A DNA stretch of 64,000 bases from the NCBI RefSeq assembly GCF_934561735.1, contig NZ_CAKTGT010000005.1, positions 1-64,000 of the forward strand, written 5' to 3'. The notes under the pieces were generated by a model that saw nothing but the letters and a program-made list of their open reading frames with translations, was not told the DNA's origin and did no database searches. Each line of letters opens with the position of its first letter. Within the stretch, counting starts at the first letter, position 1. Source of the stretch: an uncultured Eubacterium sp. GTDB lineage: Bacteria; Bacillota; Clostridia; Oscillospirales; Acutalibacteraceae. Positions 1 to 7,153 of the stretch are shown here, piece after piece. The translations under genes and the position numbers were made by a program.

Positions 1-579
1 AAAGGTGCCATATCCATATTCTACTCCTATTGAATCAATACCTACTGATTGAGCACCAATCATGTCCTCTGCTCTGTCGCCAATCATTACAACTTTGGAT
101 TTGTCCTTGATATTACATTCATTAAGCGCATATTCAATTACCTCTGCCTTTTTTGAGCGAGTAGTATCCAAATTTGAACCTGCAATGAAATCAAAATATT
201 TTGCGAGGTCAAAATGCTCCATTATCCTGTCAGTAAACGGCTGAGGCTTAGAGGTGGCAACAATAAGAGTTTTTCCGTTTTCTTTAAGATTTTGAAGCAG
301 GTTGGTTATACCGCAATAAACTTCGTTTTCAAACAAGCCTTTTGTGCTGAAATACTCTCGATAAAGTTTTACTGCCTGCAAAGATTTTTCCTTATCAAAA
401 CCAAAGTATTTTTCAAATGATTCGTGAAGCGGAGGGCCTAAAAACTTTCTCAAAAGTGACATTTCATAATCATTAATATCAAACTTTTCAAGTGCATAAA
501 TGATAGAATTAATAATCCCCTGCGATGAATCTGTGAGTGTTCCGTCAAGGTCAAAAAGAATGGTTGAATAGCTTTTCAT
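1..579 (-). CDS. HAD-family phosphatase, phosphoglycolate phosphatase type (partial, runs off left edge)
   Basis: The reading frame is open from an ATG at 579 to the window edge, 193 codons with the 3' end missing. HAD motif I is seen as DLDGT near residues 10-14, motif II as VATSKP, and motif IV as GDRAED close to the edge. The segment KFLGPPLHESF is typical of the Gph/PgmB group, which dephosphorylates small phosphate esters such as 2-phosphoglycolate in the cytoplasm; the substrate cannot be read from sequence. It follows the tsf terminator by about 25 bases, so it probably has its own promoter, although none is clear. An AGGTG sits just before the start. Confidence 0.85.
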   Translation of the reverse strand, partial: MKSYSTILFDLDGTLTDSSQGIINSIIYALEKFDINDYEMSLLRKFLGPPLHESFEKYFGFDKEKSLQAVKLYREYFSTKGLFENEVYCGITNLLQNLKENGKTLIVATSKPQPFTDRIMEHFDLAKYFDFIAGSNLDTTRSKKAEVIEYALNECNIKDKSKVVMIGDRAEDMIGAQSVGIDSIGVEYGYGTF

Positions 580-604
580 AAAACACCTATGTTATAAAAT
601 ATTT

Positions 605-636
605 GCAAAAAAGAGCACCTCTTTCGAGATGCTCTT
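605..636 (-). terminator. Intrinsic terminator after tsf
   Basis: On the minus strand AAGAGCATCTC pairs with GAGGTGCTCTT around a GAAA loop and is followed by a run of T. It lies 11 bases past the tsf stop codon and ends the rpsB-tsf transcript. Confidence 0.85.
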
Positions 637-646
637 AAATGTTTAA

Positions 647-1762
647 TTAACCGTTGATTTGCTTTGCAATTTCTTCTGCGAAGTTTTCTTCTCTCTTTTC
701 GAGGCCGTCGCCCTTCATCATACGGATGAAGTTTGTTGCCTTGATTTCTGTGCCGAGAGTTTTTGCAACGCTTTCAATATAGCCTGCAACCGAACCCTGG
801 AAGAGATCTGAACGAACGAAGTCTTGTTCAAGAAGGCAAACTTCCTTGATTTGCTTCTGGAGTCTACCCTTTACAAGGCCTGTGAAAATCTTGTTGTCAA
901 CGATTTCGTCCTTGTGTGAAACTGCGATGCCTGCAAGAATTTCAAGAGCTTCCTTAGAAATGAAGTTTGTGAAGTTCTTTCTTTGCTTATTGTCAAGACC
1001 CTGATAAATTGTGATGTCTTCATCAGTCCACTTCTTATCGTTGATAGCTTCGTCGATAAGCTTGCTGAGGATTGGAATAGGAAGTGAATCAGGCTTGTTG
1101 AGAGCACTGTCAACAGTGATTGAGTGCATCTTTTCTGATTCTTCTGCAGAGATGTCTTCGCTGCTCAAATATTCAGGATTCATAGCTGCGATTTGCATAG
1201 CAACATTCTTGCCCATAGCTACAAATTCAGGATCAGCTGCCTTTGATTCGTCTGCAACATCAAAACCAACCATAACACCAACGCTGCCGCCGGCATGGAT
1301 GTATGTTGAAACGATACCGTCCATTCTTTCAAAACGGCGAACTTTCATATTTTCACCGATTGCAAGAACGAGGTCGTTAAGTGTTTCTGTAACAGTTCTG
1401 TCTGTGCCGTTGAACTTCTCTTCCTTAAGAGCTTCAACATCGGCAGGATTTGTTGCAAGGATTGTCTTTGCAACGCCTTCTACGAAAGACATAAACTTTT
1501 CATTCTTTGCAACGAAGTCTGTTTCTGAGTTAACCTCAAGAACAACACCCTTCTTTGCAGTTTCGTCATAGTAAGGGAGAACCACACCTTCAGCGGCAAT
1601 TCTTGATGCCTTCTTCTGTGCAGCTGCAAGGCCTCTTTCACGAAGGAAGTCGATAGCCTTATCCATATCGCCGTCAGCTTCAACGAGAGCCTTTTTGCAC
1701 TCCATCATACCAACGCCGGTCTTCTCACGAAGAGCCTTTACATCTTGTGCTGTAAATGCCAT
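647..1762 (-). CDS. tsf: Translation elongation factor Ts with an extra C-terminal-region segment
   Basis: EF-Ts is the nucleotide exchange factor that regenerates EF-Tu-GTP. The N-terminal UBA-like part (VKALREKTGVGMMECKKAL), the SETDFVAKN motif, and the late KEVCLLEQ and KREENFAEE motifs are all present. The ATG at 1762 is chosen over one five codons upstream because GGAGG at 1771-1775 is correctly spaced and the family begins MAFTAQ. At 371 residues it is much longer than usual (about 280-310). About 65 residues, roughly 223-290, are inserted between the NPEYLS region and the GLVKGRL region. The insert is charged and looks helical. The gene follows rpsB by 42 bases, the standard rpsB-tsf operon. 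Confidence 0.97.
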   Translation of the reverse strand: MAFTAQDVKALREKTGVGMMECKKALVEADGDMDKAIDFLRERGLAAAQKKASRIAAEGVVLPYYDETAKKGVVLEVNSETDFVAKNEKFMSFVEGVAKTILATNPADVEALKEEKFNGTDRTVTETLNDLVLAIGENMKVRRFERMDGIVSTYIHAGGSVGVMVGFDVADESKAADPEFVAMGKNVAMQIAAMNPEYLSSEDISAEESEKMHSITVDSALNKPDSLPIPILSKLIDEAINDKKWTDEDITIYQGLDNKQRKNFTNFISKEALEILAGIAVSHKDEIVDNKIFTGLVKGRLQKQIKEVCLLEQDFVRSDLFQGSVAGYIESVAKTLGTEIKATNFIRMMKGDGLEKREENFAEEIAKQING

Positions 1763-1804
1763 AATAATATCCTCCAATATAATAAAGTAAAATTAAGTTA
1801 TAAA

Positions 1805-2542
1805 TTATTCAGCTGCTTCTTCTGCTGCAGGAGCTTCTTCAGGAGCAACTGCATCAGCGCCGTCTCTACCCTCAATAACAGCGTTAGCCATAGCACCGGC
1901 AATAAGCTTTACTGCACGGATAGCGTCGTCGTTACCAGGAATTACATAGTCGATTTCATCAGGATCGCAGTTTGTGTCAACGATAGCAACGATTGGAAGA
2001 CCGAGCTTTGTTGCTTCTGATACAGCGATTCTTTCCTTGCGTGGGTCAACGATGAACATTGCATCAGGAATCTTCTTCATTTCTGTGATACCGCCGAGGT
2101 ACTTCTCAAGCTTTTCAATTTCAAGCTCAAGACCTGCAACTTCCTTCTTTGGAAGAAGATCGAATGTGCCGTCCTCTTGCATCTTCTTGAGCTGAGCAAG
2201 ACGAGCAACACGACCGCGGATTGTCTTGAAGTTTGTGAGCATACCGCCAAGCCATCTTGCATTTACATATGGCATTGAGCAACGGATAGCCTCTTCCTTA
2301 ACGCTCTCCTGAGCCTGCTTCTTTGTACCGACAAAGATAATGCTTCCGCCTTCTGCTGCGAGATCACGAACGAACATATAAGCCTCGTCCAACTTCTTTA
2401 CTGTCTTTTGAAGATCGATGATATAAATACCATTTCTCTCTGTGAAGATGTATTCAGCCATTTTAGGGTTCCATCTTCTTGTTTGGTGACCAAAGTGTAC
2501 ACCTGCTTCTAAAAGCTGTTTCATAGAAACTACATTTGCCAT
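1805..2542 (-). CDS. rpsB: 30S ribosomal protein S2
   Basis: The 245-residue product has the S2 signatures LLEAGVHFGHQTRRWNPKM and NARWLGGMLTN, and DTNCDPDEIDYVIPGNDDA near the C-terminus. S2 binds the small-subunit body and is needed to recruit S1, whose fused form lies at 12.4-14.4 kb. Two ATGs six bases apart are possible. The second (2542) is chosen because AAGGAGG then has a nine-base spacing and homologues start MANVVSMKQ. The acidic Ala/Glu-rich tail is common in Clostridia. It is the first gene of an rpsB-tsf operon behind a strong promoter and a structured leader. Confidence 0.98.
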   Translation of the reverse strand: MANVVSMKQLLEAGVHFGHQTRRWNPKMAEYIFTERNGIYIIDLQKTVKKLDEAYMFVRDLAAEGGSIIFVGTKKQAQESVKEEAIRCSMPYVNARWLGGMLTNFKTIRGRVARLAQLKKMQEDGTFDLLPKKEVAGLELEIEKLEKYLGGITEMKKIPDAMFIVDPRKERIAVSEATKLGLPIVAIVDTNCDPDEIDYVIPGNDDAIRAVKLIAGAMANAVIEGRDGADAVAPEEAPAAEEAAE

Positions 2543-2571
2543 TTTCATTTCCTCCTTTAAGGTTAATCCTC

Positions 2572-2626
2572 CACAATGAAGTATGGCAAGAGCCTATTTT
2601 GTAACCTTTGGCTCAACCTCATTGTG
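2572..2626 (-). promoter_or_regulatory. Structured rpsB leader, candidate autoregulatory RNA element
   Basis: In the rpsB 5' UTR, CACAATGAGG (2617-2626) pairs with CTTCATTGTG (2572-2581). Inside it GAGCC pairs with GGCTC, giving a long two-tier hairpin that ends about 30 bases before the start. Ribosomal-protein leaders that bind S2 are known in several bacterial groups. No specific family match is claimed; only the pairing is seen. Confidence 0.5.
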
Positions 2627-2661
2627 TGCGAATTCGCTTTCTTTTTTACGAATGCGTTAGC

Positions 2662-2690
2662 ATTATAACAAAAAAGGCCTGAAAAATCAA
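2662..2690 (-). promoter_or_regulatory. rpsB promoter, -35 TTGATT, 17-base spacer, -10 TATAAT
   Basis: Read on the minus strand, TTGATT lies at 2685-2690 and TATAAT at 2662-2667, with exactly 17 bases between. The -35 box sits in the loop of the terminator of the preceding lipoprotein gene and the spacer contains its T-run. Initiation near 2655 would give a leader of about 110 bases. Confidence 0.75.
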
Positions 2691-2700
2691 GCCTTTTTTG
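2670..2700 (-). terminator. Intrinsic terminator after the lipoprotein gene, overlapping the rpsB promoter
   Basis: AAAAAAGGC pairs with GCCTTTTTT around an AT-rich loop, with an A-run on one side and a T-run on the other. It lies about 27 bases past the stop of the gene ending at 2727. Confidence 0.8.
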
Positions 2701-2726
2701 CTATTTATATAATATATTTATTAACT

Positions 2727-3206
2727 TTATTTACTGTTAACATCAAACTCAATGCTGAAATCGGCATCGGGGATATTAAAACTGACAAGTTCCGATGATT
2801 GATTGACTGTCAAAGTGAAGTTGCCGACCGAAGTTTTGCCGTCAAAAACATAAGCGTTATCAACCTTTTTACAATCCGAAGCAGTTGTGATTGCGTCATA
2901 AAACAGCACGGCGGGATTATAGGCGGAAACCTTTGATTTGTCCGCCTTTGTGAGCATATCTCGCCTTGAAAAAGCAACCTCTTTGCCGTTGCAGGAAATC
3001 GTCATTCCGCTTGCATTTGTTGAAGTGGGGGTTATGTACACGCTTTTACCGTCAAACTTTACATTGGCTGAATAGGAATAATCACCCATTTTGACCGTTG
3101 CGGTTTGAGAATATTTCGGCTTTAACTCAACTGTACTTTTGACGGTTGAACAACCGCACAAAAGCAGAAACACAAGGCACATTGAAAATGATATTAATTT
3201 TTTCAT
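2727..3206 (-). CDS. Small secreted lipoprotein, function unknown
   Basis: The product has 159 residues. A signal peptide (MKKLISFSMCLVFLLLCGC) ends in the lipobox LLCGC, with the lipidated Cys at residue 19. The mature part is polar and looks beta-rich, with alternating hydrophobic residues; no catalytic motif is recognised. It should be anchored on the outer face of the membrane. It lies 16 bases downstream of the NAD(P)HX repair gene and could be co-transcribed with it, but no functional link is evident. No strong ribosome binding site is seen. Confidence 0.75.
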   Translation of the reverse strand: MKKLISFSMCLVFLLLCGCSTVKSTVELKPKYSQTATVKMGDYSYSANVKFDGKSVYITPTSTNASGMTISCNGKEVAFSRRDMLTKADKSKVSAYNPAVLFYDAITTASDCKKVDNAYVFDGKTSVGNFTLTVNQSSELVSFNIPDADFSIEFDVNSK

Positions 3207-3222
3207 AAAATCAACTCTTGCA

Positions 3223-4725
3223 TTAATATTTGGACATTAAAGCACCGAGTCGGTCTATCATATCAAAAACGGTTATTCCCCTTTGGCTTACGGCTTTTGC
3301 GGCTTCATCACCGGCACATCCGTGAATATACACGCCTGCCTTTGCTGCGTCATACGGATTTATTCCTTGTGCAACAAACGAGCCGATAATTCCGCTGAGC
3401 ATATCACCCGTACCACCCATAGCCATTGCAGGATTGCCACTCATATTTACAAACACCGTTTCTCCGTCCGTAACTACGGTGTTTGCACCTTTTAATACAA
3501 TCGTTACTCCGTACTTCTTTGCAAAATCCTTTGCAATACCGATACGGTCGGACTGTACTTCTCCCACCGATTTTGACACGAGCCGTGACATCTCGCCCGG
3601 ATGCGGCGTAAGAACAACAGGTACTTTAACATCCTTTAATATATCTATGCTCGAAGTTATGCAATTTATACCGTCGGCATCAAGAATAACGGGAACTTTT
3701 GAATTTTTCAGCACAAATTCGGTGATTTTTCTTGTATCATTGCTGACGCCCATACCGCAACCGAGAACTATTGCACTTGCCCACTGCATATCGTTTGATA
3801 TTTCTTCAAGAGCTTTTTCGCTGTACATTCCGTTTGACTCCTCAACATGATTGAAAATCGGTTGAACAAGGTGCGATGCAACAATAGGATATGCCGATTT
3901 TGGTATTGTCAATTTTACAAGTCCCGCACCGCTCCTGATTGCGGATTTGCAGCAAATAACAGCTGCACCCGGCATTTTGTAGGAACCGCAAAGGCATAGG
4001 AGATGACCGTTTGAACCTTTGTTCGCATTAAAATCAAGAGGAGGGATAATTTTTTTTACTTCATTTTGAGTTATCGTTTGTGCATAGCCGAATGAATAAC
4101 AATCCTCGGGAATACCGATATTAACGGTTTTAGTTTCGCCGCAAAGAGCGTTTGACGGCGGAAGAACATGACAATATTTAAGTGTTGAAATTGCTATTGT
4201 AAAATCGGCTTTTACGGCATTTTTGCAAGCTGTGCCGTCGGTAGCGTTTGTGCCGCTCGGTGTATCAACAGAAATTACGGTTGCCACGCTTTTATTCACA
4301 GACTCAAAAATCTTATCAAACGGACTGCGGGCCTCACCATGAAAGCCTATACCGAAAATGCAGTCAACAATAAAGTCGGCATTTGCACTGCTCTCGCCAA
4401 AAAATTCTACCGGCACACCGCTTGAAACCGCTTCGTTATAATATTTAAGCGGTTCGGCAATTTCGGGTGCCTTATCGCAAAGCACGATTTTTGCATTTGC
4501 ACCGTGAGCATAAAGAAGTCTTGCGATAACAAAACCGTCACCTGCATTTTTACCGTTGCCGCAAAATACCGAAACACTCCTGTTAATTAATTTATCGCCG
4601 TATTTTTCAATAATACTGTCGGCACAGGCTGTACCGGCTTTAAGCATTAACTCGGCTTCGGTTGAATAATATTTAAAGCAATTTGTTTCTACTGCTCGGA
4701 TTTCGTCCGATGTAAGTATAAGCAT
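3223..4725 (-). CDS. nnrD: Bifunctional NAD(P)H-hydrate epimerase / ADP-dependent NAD(P)HX dehydratase
   Basis: This enzyme repairs damaged (hydrated) NADH and NADPH. The N-terminal YjeF_N epimerase domain (about 1-210) has SVFCGNGKNAGDGFV. The C-terminal ribokinase-like dehydratase domain (about 225-500) has KGSNGHLL, KSAIRSGAGLV, LTPHPGEM and the terminal GGTGDMLSG motif that holds the nucleotide. The two-domain layout and 500-residue length are standard. The ATG at 4725 is chosen because an in-frame start 37 codons further upstream would add hydrophobic, non-family sequence. It is divergent from the PAP2 gene. Confidence 0.95.
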   Translation of the reverse strand: MLILTSDEIRAVETNCFKYYSTEAELMLKAGTACADSIIEKYGDKLINRSVSVFCGNGKNAGDGFVIARLLYAHGANAKIVLCDKAPEIAEPLKYYNEAVSSGVPVEFFGESSANADFIVDCIFGIGFHGEARSPFDKIFESVNKSVATVISVDTPSGTNATDGTACKNAVKADFTIAISTLKYCHVLPPSNALCGETKTVNIGIPEDCYSFGYAQTITQNEVKKIIPPLDFNANKGSNGHLLCLCGSYKMPGAAVICCKSAIRSGAGLVKLTIPKSAYPIVASHLVQPIFNHVEESNGMYSEKALEEISNDMQWASAIVLGCGMGVSNDTRKITEFVLKNSKVPVILDADGINCITSSIDILKDVKVPVVLTPHPGEMSRLVSKSVGEVQSDRIGIAKDFAKKYGVTIVLKGANTVVTDGETVFVNMSGNPAMAMGGTGDMLSGIIGSFVAQGINPYDAAKAGVYIHGCAGDEAAKAVSQRGITVFDMIDRLGALMSKY

Positions 4726-4781
4726 AATATCACACTCCAAATTAATAGTAGCACAAACGGAAAAATATGACAAGATTGTTA

Positions 4782-4810
4782 TTGAAAAGAGAGCAAAAAT
4801 TTGATATAGT
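4782..4810 (+). promoter_or_regulatory. Promoter of the PAP2 phosphatase gene
   Basis: TTGAAA (4782-4787) and TATAGT (4805-4810) are 17 bases apart, and the ATG follows about 40 bases downstream behind an AGGAGAG ribosome binding site. Confidence 0.6.
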
Positions 4811-4850
4811 AGTACTGTATTAAAAACAATAAACAAATAAGGAGAGAAAT

Positions 4851-5747
4851 ATGAACGCTATTTTACTTGCGGCTGCCACGCTCGGCGAGAGGGTTGACAG
4901 CATATTTTACAACTTTGACCTATGGGTTTTCAGCTTCTTCGGTCACATGCAAAACGGATTTTTGACACAGGTTGCAAAGTTTTTCACATCATTCGGTGAT
5001 GAAAGATTTGTAATTCCGATGGTGGTTTTCGGTGCGGTTCTTTGCCTGTTTAAGAAAACAAGAAAGTACGGTGCGGCATTGATTTTTTCAATCGTTATCG
5101 GTACACTTGTAACGAATGTAATCGTTAAGCCTATGTTTTTGAGAGTTAGACCGTACAACACGCTTCAGGGTGTTGCGGAATACTTTGCTTGGTACAAGGG
5201 TGCAGGAATGCTCAGCGAAAGCGATTACTCGTTCCCGTCAGGTCACACAACCGCAGCATTTGAAATTGCAACATCAATGTTCATCTGCTTCAAAAAAGAC
5301 CACAAAAAGATTTGCTGGTTGTTCCCGACAATCGCAATTTGCACAATGGGAAGCCGTGTATATTTGATGGTTCACTACGCAAGCGATGTTTTGGCAGGTC
5401 TTGTTGTAGGCGTTGTTGCAGGTTGCCTCGGCTATGCTCTTGCAGTGCTTGCATGCAACATCATTGCAAAGATTAAGTTTCTTGACAAAATCGATGTCAC
5501 TCCGCTGTTCAAAAAGATTAACCCAAAGGTTGCACCTATTGCAATCGTTGTGGTTATTGCAGGGCTGTTTTGTTTGAGCTACATTCCTGCAATGACAGAG
5601 GGTGGCGAAAGTGCCCAAAGATGTGCATATGTAGGTGAATACGATTGTATGAACGAAGCGAAAGTTGATGACAAGGATTATCCGCCGATTGACGGCAAGG
5701 AATACTGCAAAATCCATTGGAAACAATTAAGCGGAGTAAAAGAATAA
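4851..5747 (+). CDS. PAP2-family membrane phosphatase with a Cys-rich C-terminal tail
   Basis: The 298-residue integral membrane protein carries the three acid-phosphatase motifs: KPMFLRVRP, SFPSGHTTA and SRVYLMVHYASDV. These catalyse lipid or undecaprenyl pyrophosphate dephosphorylation on the outer membrane face. About six hydrophobic segments are visible, the last near residues 225-248. The last roughly 45 residues are unusual: a soluble acidic tail with C-x7-C-x19-C-x2-H, which could bind a metal. The start follows AAGGAGAG. It may recycle undecaprenyl pyrophosphate, but the substrate is not certain. Confidence 0.88.
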   Translation: MNAILLAAATLGERVDSIFYNFDLWVFSFFGHMQNGFLTQVAKFFTSFGDERFVIPMVVFGAVLCLFKKTRKYGAALIFSIVIGTLVTNVIVKPMFLRVRPYNTLQGVAEYFAWYKGAGMLSESDYSFPSGHTTAAFEIATSMFICFKKDHKKICWLFPTIAICTMGSRVYLMVHYASDVLAGLVVGVVAGCLGYALAVLACNIIAKIKFLDKIDVTPLFKKINPKVAPIAIVVVIAGLFCLSYIPAMTEGGESAQRCAYVGEYDCMNEAKVDDKDYPPIDGKEYCKIHWKQLSGVKE

Positions 5748-5753
5748 TATATA

Positions 5754-5787
5754 AGACGAGAAGTGTTTTGCTTCTCGTCTTTATTTA
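5754..5787 (+). terminator. Bidirectional terminator between the PAP2 gene and sigG
   Basis: AGACGAGAAG pairs perfectly with CTTCTCGTCT around a seven-base loop, followed by TTATTTATT. It serves the plus-strand PAP2 gene and, with its A-rich left side, the convergent sigG. Confidence 0.85.
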
Positions 5788-6555
5788 TTCGCTCTTTATT
5801 CTTTTGAGTGCATTCTTTTCAAGCCGTGACACCTGTGCTTGAGAAATGCCGATTTCCTCTGCGGTTTCCATTTGTGTTTTACCCTGCATAAAACGCATAT
5901 ACAAAATGCGGTGTTCCCTATCATCAAGATTTTTGAGCTTATCCCTCATCATAATTTCGTCTACCCAATCCGAATCGGTGGAATTATCGCCGATTTGGTC
6001 CATAACGAATATAGTATCTCCCCCGTCGTTATAAACAGGCTCATAGAGGCTCACAGGGTCAACAATAGCCTCAAGAGCAATCACTACATCAGCCTTTTTC
6101 ATATCAAGTTCTTTGGCAATTTCATCAACGGTGGGTTCTTTATTATACTTATTTGTAAGCCTTTCTTTAACTTGCATTGCTTTGTATGCCGTGTCACGAA
6201 GTGAACGACTTACTCTGATTGGATTATTGTCACGCAAAAAGCGGCGTATTTCCCCGATTATCATAGGTACTGCATAAGTTGAAAACCTTACATTAAGGGC
6301 AGTATTGAAGTTGTCAATTGCTTTAATCAAGCCAATAACACCGACCTGAAACAAATCATCCATTCCCTCGCCCCTATTGGCAAAGCGTTGAACAACGGAA
6401 AGGACAAGACGCAAATTGCCGTTAATAAGTTCGTCCCTTGCTCTTTGGTCACCGGATTGAGCTTTTTTTAAAAGTTCTATTTTTTCACTTTCTTTAAGAA
6501 GTTTTAAATCATTTGTGTTTATTCCGCAAATTTCTACCTTATTGTAATATTGCAC
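5785..6555 (-). CDS. sigG: RNA polymerase sporulation sigma factor SigG
   Basis: The 256-residue protein has the SigG-specific N-terminal motif KVEICGINT, then sigma regions 2 (NGNLRLVLSVVQRF, DDLFQVG, FSTYAVPMIIGEIRRFLRD), 3 (PIRVSRSLRDTAY) and 4 (GKTQMETAEEIGISQAQVSRLE). The KVEICG leader separates it from SigF. SigG runs late forespore gene expression, so the organism belongs to a spore-forming lineage. The start is a GTG at 6555 behind AAAGGAT; an overlapping ATG two bases earlier is out of frame. Unlike in Bacillus, it is not next to sigE/spoIIGA here. No sigma-F/G promoter could be assigned with confidence. Confidence 0.96.
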   Translation of the reverse strand: MQYYNKVEICGINTNDLKLLKESEKIELLKKAQSGDQRARDELINGNLRLVLSVVQRFANRGEGMDDLFQVGVIGLIKAIDNFNTALNVRFSTYAVPMIIGEIRRFLRDNNPIRVSRSLRDTAYKAMQVKERLTNKYNKEPTVDEIAKELDMKKADVVIALEAIVDPVSLYEPVYNDGGDTIFVMDQIGDNSTDSDWVDEIMMRDKLKNLDDREHRILYMRFMQGKTQMETAEEIGISQAQVSRLEKNALKRIKSE

Positions 6556-6651
6556 ATAATCATCCTTTTCGTTTTATGTACAAAGTAATTATTTGCAAAA
6601 AAGCGTGCTTTTATCCATTTATTAATAAATAATGAAAAAAGAATATATTTG

Positions 6652-6681
6652 TTGATTTTAGTCGAATGAGTATGATATAAT
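6652..6681 (+). promoter_or_regulatory. Promoter of the XRE regulator gene at 6.7 kb
   Basis: TTGATT (6652-6657) and TATAAT (6676-6681) are separated by 18 bases; the ATG is 29 bases past the -10 behind AAGGGGGG. Confidence 0.7.
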
Positions 6682-6710
6682 CCAAATATAAGGCTTAAGG
6701 GGGGAGTTTT

Positions 6711-7097
6711 ATGAACAAAAATGATTACATTATAAGAGAAAATATTAAAACAAATATAAAATATTTTAGAGAAATAAACCATTTGACTCAACATCAAATC
6801 GCCGAACTTATGGGTACTGACAGAACCACATACACCAAGTGGGAAAGCGGCGATACCTTGCCTAATACCGTTCAAATTTTGACACTTGCCACTATATTCG
6901 GAACAAGCGTTGAAGAATTTTACAAAAGCGACAATGACTTTTCCGTAAGCAGTCCGATGTATAATAAATCAAGAACCACTGTAAATTCGAACACCCTATC
7001 AAAAAAAGAAAGTATCTTGATTGCAAAATATCGTATGTTAAATAACGAAAAAAAAGCAGAACTTGAAAAATTTGTAGAAGAATTAAGAAAACAATAA
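6711..7097 (+). CDS. XRE-family helix-turn-helix transcriptional regulator
   Basis: The product has 128 residues. An N-terminal HTH domain (about 12-70) has the XRE pattern NIKYFREINHLTQHQIAELM and a recognition segment containing TYTKWESG. The C-terminal half is polar and ends in a basic/acidic helix, probably for dimerisation. Vegetative promoter and a strong ribosome binding site. It is divergent from sigG, separated by about 155 bases, but nothing in the sequence shows that it controls sigG. Confidence 0.88.
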   Translation: MNKNDYIIRENIKTNIKYFREINHLTQHQIAELMGTDRTTYTKWESGDTLPNTVQILTLATIFGTSVEEFYKSDNDFSVSSPMYNKSRTTVNSNTLSKKESILIAKYRMLNNEKKAELEKFVEELRKQ

Positions 7098-7102
7098 AAA
7101 TC

Positions 7103-7140
7103 AGCCGTCGCAAGATAAAATTTTGCGACGGCTTTTACTT
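7103..7140 (+). terminator. Bidirectional terminator after the XRE gene
   Basis: AGCCGTCGCAA pairs with TTGCGACGGCT (11 bp) around a nine-base loop, followed by TTTACTTTTATT. It lies between convergent genes. Confidence 0.88.
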
Positions 7141-7153
7141 TTATTAATTACAT

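Noticed and set aside
6556..6700. Sigma-F/sigma-G-type promoter before sigG
   Set aside because: Only weak matches to the forespore consensus were found, none with both boxes at proper spacing.
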